This document shows, piece after piece, positions 1-11,360 of a stretch of 64,000 bases of DNA. This DNA comes from Polytrichum commune. Its lineage: Eukaryota; Streptophyta; Polytrichopsida; Polytrichales; Polytrichaceae. The position numbers were made by a program, and so were the translations under genes. The DNA lies in NCBI GenBank assembly GCA_950295325.1, contig OX485807.1:47274440-47338439 (forward strand), given 5' to 3'. Each line of letters begins with the position of its first letter. Within the stretch, counting starts at the first letter, position 1. The notes below the pieces were generated by a model. It saw only the letters and a list, made by a program, of their open reading frames with translations. It was not told the origin of the DNA and did no database searches.

Positions 1-83
1 ATGTTGTATTCTGCTGTTTTTTACACTAAGAGAGTGGTTTAACAATACTTGTCATGGTCATTTGGTTTGTGGCTATGTGACAG

Positions 84-2445
84 GTTTTCTACACAGTTGA
101 CATTGCAAGTAAGGAATGGAAGGGTGGTAAAGGATACATCAGCCAAGACATGATTGTTAAAGGCTTGCCGTATCCATCTGAAGACACTCTAATATTGGTA
201 GGTGTTTATTTAGTCCACCATCAGGTGTTTTGATAGTAAGAGGAAATTATGCAATTTGCAATGGCGGAAAGAGGATTATTATCTTCTAAGGTTCAACAAT
301 AAGGTTAATGAGGTTCTTGTAAATTGTTATAGTAGTTGCCATTTCATACCACGAACCAATTTTCTAGATTTGGCTGGTGTTTCTTGCCTTTGTCAAGCCC
401 TTCTTTTGATTCCAATCCAAAATGTTATCTTTAAAAATGGTCCGATACTTTGCCTGCTTTGTAGCTCTAGGTACATAAAATTGGACTGGGCTAGTTTAGA
501 AATGAGCCAGAGGTTTATAAACCCTTCAAGAATCCTTGATATTAAAGTGCTCGAACAAATTGGAGTTGGATGTGAAACTTTCAGGTAGAACTGCCATTTC
601 TGGATATCAAGTTCTCTTGACACCATGTTTTGATTTAGCAGATTGCCGGGTCTGCAAAGATGATGGACCTCCTTTGTGGAGATAAAGCAAAGGAGCGTTG
701 GCCTGGACAGGTAATTATGTCGACAAAATCTCTTTATGTTTTATTTCCAAAGAATAACATTAGCAGTTCATTACTTCTCTGGAGTGGATTTGACTTTATT
801 GCACTATGTTTAGAAAGAAATTTAGTATGTTATGCATTCCTCTTATTAGTTCATATTACTTTGAAAAATGACTCGTTGCACTCTACCATACTCTCTGGTG
901 CAATCTTATTACCTGTGTGAAGGAGAGAGGGAGTTATCACATACGAGCATACCTCTCATACATCCAACATAAAACCACTGTAGGTTTGTGGTTGATTTGT
1001 CTCAAAGGACTAGACTAATTCGGGGGTTTTCAAGCAAACTCCAGTATCAAGTCAACTGAAAAAAGTAACATTTGGGCTGTATACTATTCTGAGGCTTTTA
1101 TGTTGGATGAAAGAAAGGTACACTTGTATGCGATAATTCCTTCACCCCCTCTGTGAAGGCCATCAAGATTTTACACAAAGAGAGGCAATTTCCAATGTTG
1201 GACTGGTATCACTACATTACTTTTGTCTAATTAGTGTGGGTTACCATTCAGAGCTACGTGTTGCTATAACTTTTTACCCACATTATTGCTTCTTACCAAC
1301 TCAATTATATCCTATTCTTCAGTGTGCATACTAACTACACTAAATATGATTTTCAGTGTCACCAATTCTAATTGTCTTGCTCAATACTAATCGCAAGTGC
1401 AGTATAGTGTCACCAACACTAAATGATAACCCAACATATTTGTCATTTCTTGTAAATTTTTTTGGGGGATTATAGATTTACAGTGTTGCAATTATTGACA
1501 CTTACCAAGTGACTTTTCATTCAACTTTCAATCATCCATGACAATATTTCATCGCAAGCTGCTGACAAGAGAATGTAGGCTTTTGGTCCAATATATGAAC
1601 TCATCCACCATCCATGACAATATTTGTTCACTTATTCATAAGTGTCATCTGAAAAGTCACCATAGTGACATTCAATACCATATTACAGTAAGTATCATAT
1701 TTAGTGTAGTTATGTTATTTGGGCTAAAAATGATGCTCTCAGTAAAATGTTATAGTAATGTGTAATTCCAAATGGTAACCCACACTAATTATACAAAAGA
1801 TTGTAGATGGAGTGAGTGTTTTATATTTTATTGATAAAGGGGAGGTGTATGATATAAGAGGACTTTCTTGATTCATTATTTTTGCCTAATATACCAGCCA
1901 TGAACCTTCATGCCAATGAATGAGGAGAATTGACTGCTAGTTACAGATGAACTGAATGTTAAGAAATAACCGGTTGAAATTCAAGGCTTCAAGGAAACTT
2001 CCAATCATTTTAGAGGAAAATATGGAATATACTAAAAACTAACAAAGAAAGAGTGAAAGATCGCAACATTTAGCCAATGGATACTTGGAAACACTAGGAT
2101 TTTGATCGATTATGCCCACGAATCTCCTGGGACATTGCTTCACAATATGGCATTAAGATGGTATTGACCCAAATAAGTGCACGTGTATACAAAGATTCTC
2201 TCATCTTGTGATACCCACCAAGTGTGAGGATTTGTCTGGTGTTACTATTTGGGTACCGGCTGGGTAGGTTTTTTGATACCATTATTAAAATTGTGTATTG
2301 ATACCATACATTAACCTATCTGTCAGTCCAAACATTGGACTTCCATTTTCTGATAAGTCTGAAGGTTGGGTTTTTGCTGCTGTAGGTGACTGGACTTCTG
2401 AGAGAGCTTGGCTACAGGCAGGACCAGGTCCACAAGTTCTGGTAA
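84..2445 (+). CDS. NADH-cytochrome b5 reductase-like protein, C-terminal exons (partial)
   Basis: Flavoprotein family that passes electrons from NADH through FAD to cytochrome b5 or related acceptors. Only the C-terminal NADH-binding part is in the window; upstream exons lie before position 1. Exons 84-197, 642-710 and 2386-2445 all join in phase 0 with AG acceptors and GT donors (CAG before 84, GTAGG after 197, CAG before 642, GTAATT after 710, TGTAG before 2386). The joined frame reads VFYTVDIASKEWKGGKGYIS, then ..KGLPYPSEDTLIL, then IAGSAKMMDLLCGDKAKERW, ending LRELGYRQDQVHKFW and a TAA stop. This matches the family tail, where the C-terminus usually ends YKF or FKF; here one Trp follows. 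Odd: the nucleotide-binding CGPPGMM-type motif reads AGSAKMM, lacking the usual Cys and Pro. The last intron (1.7 kb) is inflated by transposable elements. The family assignment is strong; function of this divergent copy is inferred. Confidence 0.85.
936..1137. mobile_element. Short terminal-inverted-repeat element, family C (intron copy)
   Basis: About 200 bp with imperfect inverted ends: the left end reads ATACGAGCATACCTCTCAT and the right end carries the reverse-complement type sequence GTTGGATGAAAGAAAGGTAC. Similar sequence recurs near 14702-14915, 63577-63775 and 63829 to the window end, with shared internal text such as GTTTGTGGTTGATT and AGTAACAT/AGTAACCT. It lies in the last intron of the b5 reductase gene. 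No coding capacity. Ends are approximate because the copy is diverged. Confidence 0.6.
1212..1806. mobile_element. MITE (ACTAAATA/TTAGTGT superfamily), outer element interrupted by a second MITE
   Basis: Left arm 1212-1280 begins CTACATTACTTTTGTCTAAT and contains TTAGTGTGGGTTACCATTC and a TGCTATAAC motif. The right arm 1745-1806 is its inverted counterpart (GTTATAGTAATGTG.. GGTAACCCACACTAATTATA.. TTGTAG). The arms are about 60 bp and clearly paired. Between them lies another MITE at 1335-1709. No transposase is present. The target-site duplication is not clear. Confidence 0.7.
1335..1709. mobile_element. MITE family B, copy 1 (nested)
   Basis: 375 bp flanked by inverted CTACACTAAATATGA ... 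TCATATTTAGTGTAG. A second copy with the same internal sequence lies at 21244-21623. Shared internal landmarks are CCAATTCTAATTGTCTTGCT, TCATTCAACTTTCAATCAT-type text and CATCCATGACAATATTTGTT. It is inserted inside the larger MITE at 1212-1806, which itself sits in a gene intron. Confidence 0.75.
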
Positions 2446-4520
2446 CATATCATCAGCCACTCGGCAGGAATTTTGTGGTCAAGGTGAAGCACAGAAAATG
2501 AATCCCACTCATGTGAATAGCAACTTCAACCAAAGAGAGAGGTCATATGATTCGGCTGGGAGTCTTGTAAGGTGATAGGATTTCAACAGGTGAAATATAT
2601 TAGGTAAAATTACACTGTCAAAATGCCCTCCGAACTGAAATAGATGACATTCTGCTGCAATTTTGCTTGAACGGTGCAGGTACATACTGTGAGTAGAATT
2701 ACTTTTAGTTAAGGTGTGTGGACCTTTGTGTGGTCGCTCTCCTTAAGTGATCACCTGTATCTGATTCATAGCACATGGAATACCTTATAATTAGGAATGG
2801 ACCAAAAAAAGAAAGGACGTGTGTTACGATGAAACTGGACTTTGTGCTCAATATGTAGAGGCCCTTCTAGGTTCAGTAGTCAACGCAATCAGGAGGTCTA
2901 TGTGACCATCTAGGGAGAAAGAGAATCTTTATTTTGACCTCTTGTAAGTTTTACATCTTAACTGTGATTTCGGAACTTGAAATGACAATCTTTGTGATTC
3001 ACAAATGCCTTCCGGATAAGACCATTTTTTGAACTGATCCAACAGCCAGAACTAAATGTGGAGTTGGAGTACGGCAAAAGGGTGAAATTCTGGTCCTGCA
3101 TGAGCTGCTTGTATGTAAATGCCTGCATTGGTCAAAGTGGTTGATTCAACTTTGGCATGGCCATTTTCAACCTTACATTATAAGATCCTTTTGATTAATT
3201 GGATAAAGTGATAGTAGCCTAGGTACAGACAGTTAGCTTTTTCGTCCTGAATGTACTCGGATGTGGAGGAGTATCCCACTTTATACTTGGGGGGCCGGAT
3301 CAAGGGCCGGCCCGAACTCTAAAAATTTGGTTCAATAAGATCGTTCGGTTTCATAAAATCTGGCCCAAGGGTTTTATAATGTATCAAGGTTGGGGTTGAA
3401 CATTTACTTGTTTCATGTGGCATCCTAGGTGACACAATTTTGATGTTAAATCTTCAGGCCGGCTTGAACAAATTAGGACGAGTTTTTTCTTGGCCCGAAC
3501 TCTCAACATGGGTCGGGTTGGACTCATTTGTTGGATAACATTGCTAGCATTGGTCCATGGAAGGTTAATTCTCTTCACTACACTTTCCCCTCAAGAACAT
3601 TGAGACCATAAATTTGGGCCTTGTCACTTTACATGTGACAAGGTTGGACCTGAAAAAAGTTGATAAAGTTGGGATGGATTGAGAGTTTAGCGGTAATTTC
3701 CATGTAGAAATCTACATTTCCACTAGAATCTCGTGGGCAAGCCACCTACATGCAAACTAACCCTTCATGCACCTGAATCGGATCAGTGCTTGGGCTGGCC
3801 CCAAGCCATGTATAAATTGGCTTAACTTTTGTTGATAACTGTGAGGCCAAACCCCCCACCCTTAAGCGTCCGTAGTCCGAGTAGTGGGTTTGGGCTCACA
3901 TTCCTCCGCGGTATTGGATTTGGACTTGGATGAGTCCATAGTGCAAGGTTCACCCTTCAAGTGGTCTTGGATTTAACTGGAATTTCACTTTTAACAACTC
4001 AATGTACGATTTCAATACGTATGTGGAGAATGCACAAGTTAACTATGTTATTTTAACCTCCTTATGCTCGGGTGCTATTTTGTCTTTGTTTGCTTCTAAC
4101 GTCCATCCGGCTGCTTTAGCTACACAAGCCCTTAAGGATATCCCTCTCCTAAATGGAGTCCGTGCCGTTGACTCTATACTACCACTTGAACTATCACTTG
4201 TGTATTCCGTATCGCTACTATAAGAGGTCTCACTTGGTGTCTCCATACCGTACATAAGCCTTTAAGTATTAAGAAATACTTATGTGACTTATGTCAATCT
4301 CTCCCTCGTACCTTTGGTCTTTGCTTCCTTTGTCTTGCCATCGCGAGAGTGCTCCACATTCTCCATTAAGTTGTGCACGTGGTTTATTTTTAAAGAGAGG
4401 ATGCAAGTGTAAAAAAAAAAACACTATTCTCTATAGTCAATCTCAAATACATTTACTTGTGAAAGCCACACATAACACTAACTAGCATAATGTAACTAAC
4501 TACTTGTCTATGAGCTAATT
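2446..4520. other. 3' flank and intergenic DNA, no gene recognised
   Basis: Follows the b5 reductase stop codon. 2446 to roughly 3250 may include 3' UTR. Around 2082-2140, in the preceding intron, a stretch (ACTTGGAAACACTAGGATTT and following) resembles 18405-18460, so part of this neighbourhood is dispersed repeat. The short open frames show no recognisable domain. Nothing else could be supported. Confidence 0.4.
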
Positions 4521-4534
4521 AGGTAGGCTATCTA

Positions 4535-4745
4535 CTAAGCTCCTTCATGAACCCATCTCTTTACTTTCTAATTACATAAACCTAGCTCCTTCATAAACCC
4601 AGCTCCTTCATGAACCCAGCTCCTTCATAAACCCAGCTTCTTAGCTTCTAACTAAACAAACCCAGGTCCTTCATAAATCCAGCTCTTTACTTTCTAACTA
4701 AACAAACCCAGCTCCTTCATAAACCCAGCTCCTTCATGAACCCAC
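4535..4745. repeat. Degenerate short tandem repeat
   Basis: Repeated AACCCAGCTCCTTCAT(A/G) units of about 16-18 bp, interrupted by longer variants containing TTTCTAACTAAACAAACCCAG. At least eight partial units are visible. Non-coding. Confidence 0.75.
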
Positions 4746-6049
4746 AACTTTGTAGTTGTAATCCCCAACTACCTCACTAATTATTCAAGCCCTTAACTAA
4801 TCTTCCTACCTAATTTCCCTAATTCTACTAACAACCCCTTTCTAATCACACAATTCTTCTCTAATCCTAAAATCCTAAAATCCTAGAGAGGAGAGGGGGA
4901 GAGAGAATTTCCTAACTTCACTAAGACTAACTAATCCACACAAGTATATTTTTGCACTCATCACAACATCAAGTGCTCAACTCTTAAACATGGAACTTGC
5001 AACCACGTGTATTCAAAACATGAACTTTAAGTATCACAAATTGGAATCATGAATTAACTTTAAAATCCTTCACGTCAACACTAATTCTACCAAGAGGTCA
5101 AGCCCTCTTCAAGGCTAACAAGCCTTGGCTCTCAAACTAAAAACTAAGCACACACATGTGCTCCAATATGGCTTCCCACACCCACACTTATAACTCGTGG
5201 GGTGCCTTGGAGCACAAAGGAAAGAGAGGATGAGTGAGGGAAGAATGAGGGATTATATAGTAAGCTTGAGGGGGTGAGCACCCTCAAGTCTCACGATAAG
5301 CCCTTGAGATTTCCTCCTACTTAGTAGGCGCCAATCCTATCTTCTAAGCCTTCCTCCCTCAAATGATCAACAAGGATCCTAATTCGAACATTTAACTAGC
5401 CTTGGCTTTCTACCTACCACACTTTACCAAACTTGGGATGCTTCAACCCAAACTTAGTCTCCTTCGCTTTCCGCCGCCATAACTTTCTCCCCTTACTTTC
5501 CCAAATCGTCGCTCACCACTTAATTCAAACCACGATGCTTAACTCGTGATTTGATTGGTGCTTTGAGAATTTGCTTATCCTCCACCTTGCATTCTTCCTT
5601 GGGCCTTCCCCATTAAGTGGCCATGATGAGGTGGTCCACTTGTGCGCTCCATGTGATCCTCCATTCATCCCAATTCGAATGCACTTGCCTCTTGAGTCAC
5701 TTTGGTTGTCTCCATCCATTTGTACTAGCCTACTCACTAACTACTCAATCCAAGTTCTCCTTACCTATCCTCATTCACTCAAATCCTTCCGAAGGTAAAA
5801 ACACAATAACAACTCACATCCTAGCCTCTTACAACATGGTACTTCTAAGACTAACATTTCACTCTTTTTATATTTTTGTGAAGTAACATGCTACTTCAAA
5901 GTGCATCAACTAACGTTTCAAGGGTCTAAGACTAAATGTGGGCACCCTTTTGGGCTCACAATAACTTTGGTGAGATGTGAATTAGCCACACACTTTTGTT
6001 GGTTGTGGATGATGTCTCCATGTTGCATTTTAAAGGAACTGAGGCCTTA
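4746..6049. other. Intergenic DNA without a recognised gene
   Basis: AT-rich and pyrimidine-rich on the plus strand, with short open frames only (for example 5571-5798 and 5525-5737 on opposite strands) that show no known domain. Nothing supportable. Confidence 0.4.
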
Positions 6050-6700
6050 AAGTAACACCTTCCTTTTGGTGACACCTATTTTTAATCCTTAAGCCATCAA
6101 TAAGTGAGTGCAACGGTGTCATCAAGTAAGTAAGTAATTAATCATGTGCGGCATTAAGTATAAAATAGCATCATAATAGCGGTGTAAGAAGGATGCACGA
6201 ACACTTTAAAAAAAGCACCAACTTTGGCCAATCACAATGACTAATCAGGGATCTATCTACTCAACAAGGCAGTGTAAGGATTTGCCTAAATACCCCCGAC
6301 GAGCGTGGCTTGGAGGCTAGGTTCGGGAGGGGGTGGCAGGGTTGGCATAAAACATGCCCCCTATTTTTTTAATTGGGTGGGGCCTTATTTGATCTCATAA
6401 GGGGCTCCCTAGGGTAATTTGGGGCCGCAGGACCCAAATTTAGCAAAAAAAACCCAAAAAAAGTCACCAAGTGGCTAAAACGGGGAGGGCCAGAAAAATA
6501 AACCCCACCGAACTTGGCCTCCGAACCTGACACCTGCAACGCTCGTCGGGGGTATTTAGGGAGCCCCGCAGTGTAAGAAGGAATCCACAAAAGGGGGACA
6601 ACATATTCATTTAATAGAAGATCCTCACTTGCAACAAGATTGTTTTTGTGGTGATTCTCACATAGCAATCCAATGTCAATAGACCCCACCTGTAACATAT
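6050..6700. repeat. Dispersed repeat family D, copy 1 (interrupted by a Mutator-type MITE)
   Basis: 6187-6277 plus 6568-6690 is closely similar to 7020-7230, and more loosely to 25610-26230. Landmarks: CACCAACTTTGGCCAATCAC, GGGATCTATCTACTCAACAA, CACAAAAGGGGGACAACAT and TTTTTGTGGTGATTCTCAC. Copy 1 is split at position 6277/6568 by a 290-bp insertion, copy 3 at 25769/26033 by a different insertion, and copy 2 is uninterrupted. Confidence 0.8.
6278..6567. mobile_element. Mutator-like MITE with 9-bp target-site duplication
   Basis: 290-bp insertion bounded by the direct repeat GCAGTGTAA (6269-6277 and 6568-6576). Ends are inverted and share CCTAAATACCCCCGACGAGC within about 28 bp. The paralogous copy at 7020-7230 has an undisturbed GCAGTGTAA at 7107-7115, so it shows the pre-insertion state. 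A 9-bp duplication with long TIRs beginning with G is the usual signature of Mutator/MULE elements (family knowledge). There is no transposase, so the element is non-autonomous. Confidence 0.85.
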
Positions 6701-7019
6701 CTCACAATAATGAGAGTCAAGAGGCATGTTCCACCCAACCTTAGAGCTTATATACTAGATACTACTATGAGTTGAGGCTCCCGTCAACTAGTAGTTCCAA
6801 ATATCTTAACTAGCTCTCCCTCCATGCCTTTAGGATGACTCTAAGTACAGTTAACTCGTGGTCGTTACTTACGAGGTGATAACCTAGGGTAAGACCATAG
6901 TCTCAACTAGTAGTGATTCCCTTTACCTTTAGAACTGCTAGAGCACCTAGGGTGGCACCTCCAGTCTTCTAGTAAAGGAGTTTAGTTGAACTATAGGTTA
7001 TAAATAATAAATAAGTAAA

Positions 7020-7230
7020 TACACGTTACAGAAGGATGCAAGAACACTTTTAGAAAAGCACCAACTTTGGCCAATCACAATGACTAATCAGGGATCTATC
7101 TACTCAACAAGGCAGTGTAAGAACTGATCCACAAAAGGGGGACAACATCTTCATTTGATAGAAGATCCTCACCTGCAATAAGACTGTTTTTGTGGTGATT
7201 CTCACGTAGCAATCCACCATCAATAGAACA
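7020..7230. repeat. Dispersed repeat family D, copy 2 (uninterrupted)
   Basis: Runs from AGAAGGATGCAAGAACACTT to about AGCAATCCACCATCAATAGA. It preserves both the GGATGC site that is broken by the CACTA element at 25770 and the GCAGTGTAA site that is broken by the Mutator-type MITE at 6278. It therefore serves as a natural empty-site reference for two unrelated insertions. Confidence 0.8.
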
Positions 7231-7429
7231 CCCCCTCCCCCCAAGTTGAAAGTAAAAGGGCTCTTTCCTTAAGACGACTTTGAGAAGTTTTGTAGGTTAC
7301 ACAAGAATTTATTGTCTCTGCCCCTGAAGGGGAGAGACCACGAAAACGTTGCGTTTTCAGGAGTTACGTTGTTGAACAGTGAAACTATGGCGTAAAAATA
7401 AAAAATAAAAAAATAAACTGACTGGAACT

Positions 7430-7955
7430 GTAGTAAAAACTTTGACTATAACTAGTAACTAGAACTAGAACTAGTAAAAACTCTGACTAAAGCTAGTAAC
7501 TGGAACTAGAATTAGTAAAAACTTTGACTGGAACTAGTAACTAGAACTAAAACTAGTAAAAACTCTGACTAGAACTAATAACTAGAACTAGAAGTAGTAA
7601 AAACTCTGACTAGAATTGTAGAACTAGAACTAGAACTAGTAAAAACTCTAACTAAACCTAGTAACTGGAACTAGAATTAGTAAAAACTTTGACTAGAACT
7701 AGTAATTAGAAATAAAACTAGTAAAAACTCTGACTAGAACTAATAACTAGAACTAGAAGTAGTAAAAACTCTTACTAGAACTGTAGAACTAGAACTAGAA
7801 CTAGTAAAAACTCTTACTAAACCTAGTAACTGGAACTAGAATTAGTAAAAACTTTGACTAGAACTAGTAACTAGAACTAAAACTAGTAAAAACTCTGACT
7901 AGAACCATAACTAGAACTAGAACTAGTAAAAACTCTTACTATAACTGTAGAGCCG
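7430..7955. repeat. Higher-order tandem array, 165-bp period
   Basis: Built from roughly 40-bp subunits of the type ACTAGTAAAAACTCTGACTA with AACTAGAACTAGAA spacers. The variant subunit CTAGTAAAAACTC..ACTAA followed by GTAACTGGAACTAGAATTAG begins at 7471, 7636 and 7801, giving two intervals of exactly 165 bp. Its downstream edge is close to the decayed coding region at 8.05 kb. Confidence 0.9.
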
Positions 7956-8047
7956 CCTCCTAAGAGCTTCAATGCAAATCTCGTCCTTCATCTTCTTCCC
8001 CATTCTTCTTCGAGCTCCTCATTCTTACCTGAGAGCTCTCTCTGGCT

Positions 8048-9200
8048 TTGTTTTCCTCTGCTTGTTACTACCTTGTATGTCATCGTTTTTTTGGAGGTAT
8101 TATGACGAAACGAGCTGAGCACCCCATTGTATTGTTAGAAGACATATATAATGCTATTCGGGATGTGGTTTTTGAGTGTTTTGTACTGTCTTGTTATGGG
8201 AGCACTATGTCAGCATCGAAATATCCAACTCACTGGTTTTTCCACGCAGATGTTACGGACACAGTTGGTACAACGACTATAACCGTAACTGTGAAGAGAA
8301 ATTTGGTGAAAACGCACATGAATAAACTGAAGAGGGAAAAGTTTTTGCGGTTGGATAATTTTAGTGTGAGAGGCCAGTCAGATTATGACAAGGGAGATTC
8401 GGATTGGACAATAGACTACTCTACTGCCACAAAGGTCTCTGAGATTCCGCCATTTGATTTTCCAATCAATTTTTTTTTCCACGTATCAGATACGATCCGT
8501 TCTTTCGCACGGCGAATGCTCCAATCGTTTGCCACTTCTACACTTGTTGTTACTGTCATTGGCATGAGAGGAGAAGTCGATCAAAAATTTGAGCTCCTAG
8601 TTGCTGATGGACATGATGTTGAAGACATTCAAGTTGTAAGTACTTTCAGTACCTTATTTTGATTATTGTCATTTTGAAAATCACCTTAATCTTTTCTACT
8701 TCCAATTTGCATATGTAGGTAAGCTTTTTACCAGCTTTTTAAAATGATTTTCATTCACTTGCGGAACAATTCCGCAAAGGTGAATCTACCCATATCATCA
8801 TAAAAAACGTAGTATGCTCTAACAAAGGAGATGTTCGGCTTCTTACAATTGGGTCATCTATTATGGCACCAGTTCACTCTAACACATTGAAATCCAAGCT
8901 TACCGATGTTTTCAACACACACATAAAAAAATCAGGGCCAAGTTGTTGCTTGGAAGGTAATGACACCATTCTATTTGATTGGTGTTCTTTTTTCATTCAT
9001 TTTTATAAATTATATGCAAATATAAATGTGCATTTCTTGTTGGATTATTACAGATTACAGGGTGTATGACTGTGATCAACCCATCCGCATTACCATACAA
9101 GCGGGTGTGTGATAATTGTAAGCTCGGGAATATCTATCGTCAACAATCCAGTAATTACCGACCAACCGCATTGCAGCAATTAAAGCACTAGGATCCCTAG
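8048..9200 (+). pseudogene. Decayed multi-exon coding region, unrecognised (possibly OB-fold/RPA-like)
   Basis: An open frame of 204 codons (8048-8662; a second in-frame Met lies at 8102) is followed by AT-rich intron-like sequence. About 110 bp further on, near 8755-8958, is a second coding-like stretch (..AEQFRKGE.., ..KNVVCSNKGDVRLLT.., ..KSKLTDVFNTHIKKSG) ending at a GTAATG donor-like site. A third stretch at about 9053-9190 contains stops. The first frame has a beta-rich look (..TTTITVTVKRNLVKTHMN.., ..KREKFLRLDNFSV.., ..LVVTVIGMRGEVDQKFELLV). This recalls plant and Helitron-associated replication protein A-like OB folds, but the resemblance is weak and from memory. It looks like a transposon-captured or dead gene fragment; a diverged live gene is possible. 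Confidence 0.35.
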
Positions 9201-9589
9201 TTGCAAGAGGTGAGTTTCATTTGAGTCCTTTGGATGAGCTTATTGGATTCAATGAATCCAATGATAATCTTGGTGTGATCATAGCATCTTCTTCTGTTTG
9301 ATATAGTTTACAAAAATTTGCCTTGATACATATATCATAGTGTGTTCTAGTGTGTTCAAGTGTGTTATATTGGTTGTGTGTTATAGTATGTTATACTATA
9401 TAGCAAGTTCGAAATTGATTTGAACTTTAAGTTTTACATATATGTATTGACTTTGGCATTTTGCCCAAAAGCGACAACATCTACGATTGTGAAAACAACA
9501 ACATTTACGATTGCAAAAACAACAACATATCATCGTATTTATACCATCATATTCATATCATCGTATTCAATATTTTATTTTGGCATTCT

Positions 9590-9825
9590 TTAGTTACTCA
9601 TTGCATTTTCATGTTCAATTGTTACTCGATGTATTTTCACGTTACCTAATTATTCAGTGCATTTTACATTGTCCTTTTCAGCATTACATTTTCATTTTGC
9701 CTACTCATTTACTGCATTTTCACATCCATCCGTTTCTTACTCACTGCATTTTCACTTTTCTTGCTTACTACATTTTCATTTTTCCTATTTCCTCATTGCA
9801 TTTTCGCATTCATTAGTTGGCCACA
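9590..9825. repeat. Degenerate tandem repeat of CATTGCATTTTCA-type units
   Basis: Units of about 30-40 bp around (T)ACTCA(T/C)TGCATTTTCA recur at least six times, with T-rich spacers. The preceding 9470-9560 has CAACAACAT/ACGATTG short repeats. The open frames here only reflect this low-complexity DNA. Confidence 0.7.
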
Positions 9826-9839
9826 AATACTAAGGCAAA

Positions 9840-11355
9840 GACCACGCGACTAGCCGCTTGTTGGAGAGAGAGAGAGAAAGCTCTTGTAGATTCCCTAGTC
9901 TATGGATTTAAAAAAAAATCCAAGCTACTCAACCTCCCTTAAATAGATTTTACTTTTAAATGTCACTTCAAGGCCTTAGTACCTTAGTGGGTTTTGTTTC
10001 AAGGTGAAAGGTTTCAACTATTCTGGAGATTGGAGAATATTAAGTAGGGTAAGTGAGGCCCTTAAGTTTTCAATGGAGATCAAAACTTTCTAGAGTGAAC
10101 TAGATACGGAAGGGTTTGCGGATCATAGGGCGAGTCTTAGAAGGAAAGTGCATATCTGCATTATAAACCCTTGGACAATATAGCAACACTATGTTTCATA
10201 GTGTCGAGGTCACCTTCAAACCCTCAGCAAACTTAGACGGTGTAACCCGCTGCTGACCGGTTTACATGGAAGTTACTCCCACCAAAATTAGATTCTCTTA
10301 GTTTCCAAAACTTGTGAAGGTGTCCGTTAACTCTTTGTTGACTAATTCTTGTGATCTTTAATTTATCGCTTTTGAAATCCTCTTGGAATCGTTGACCTGA
10401 GGTTACAAGTTTATGTTCCCCGAAATCTAATATTAAAGTGCTCTCTAAGAAACTACTTTCCTTAGTTCTTAATCATCTATTCGCTCTTGCATCTTTCCTG
10501 GTTTGAAAGATCTCGCAAGATAATCTTATTTCTTCAATTCCGGAATGTTGTATTTGAAGATCCCTTTTTATAAATCTTCAAGGAGAAAGTGCCTTAGGTT
10601 TTCAAGATTATGTTCCCCGAAATCCTAATGTCGAGGTTAAGTGTTTCAAGGGAAATTCTAAATGTTGCAAACAATATCTTTCATGGTTCGAATGCATCTA
10701 ATCTTCATTACTTTCCAAGAATATTCCGAGAATGTCTTCATAAAGAGTTTCTAGTTCAAAACATATTCTTTAACATTATGAAAATCTTGAGAATCATCTT
10801 GCCTCTTTAACCTTGATTATATTGTTCTGATGGTATCCTTGGTCCTTCAACATTCCAAATTCACTTGAGAATATTTGAGGGATTAGAATCCTTGTTGATT
10901 CTAATGTATATGGTAAACCGATTTCCACTTAAAGATGTTTGATTACTATCACCCTCATTTATGAGGTATTAAACTCATGGCCTAAATTTCCCCAAGTGTT
11001 CCCCTTAGATGCTTTGAAATCCCCTTAGGCTAATTCCCTTTGAATTGGATTTGGCACCGCGTAATAATTTAGTATCTAGTCATACCCGGTATGACGTGAT
11101 GGTAAGCCGGTAAGCCCACAACTTACCTTCCTCAAATATGAGTGACTTGTACTTTTACTGTAATAATTTATCTTACTTGGCCGGCTTGAGGTCGGGGATT
11201 AACTCGAGTGTACCGCCGAATGAGATTTCCTCCTCTCTGTAATTATTTCCCTTCGGGCCCTTCGGCTCGAAATTCTCCTTCGTCAAAGGTCTTAGTTACC
11301 GGAGCAAACTTAATCCGAAGCTTTGACCAATTTGCCTTAGTGTAGTAACATGTGC
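9840..11355. other. Intergenic DNA, no gene recognised
   Basis: Contains no long open frame with a known domain. Motifs such as TTCAAG..TTATGTTCCCCGAAATC occur twice (around 10405 and 10605), suggesting old internal duplication. It may belong with 11356-12560 to one unclassified repetitive unit, but I see no LTR or TIR ends. Confidence 0.35.
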
Positions 11356-11360
11356 TAATA

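Noticed and set aside
7430-7955. Regular repeats that might be a CRISPR array
   Set aside because: Units are contiguous and diverged without unique spacers, in a plant nuclear context; a tandem satellite-like array.
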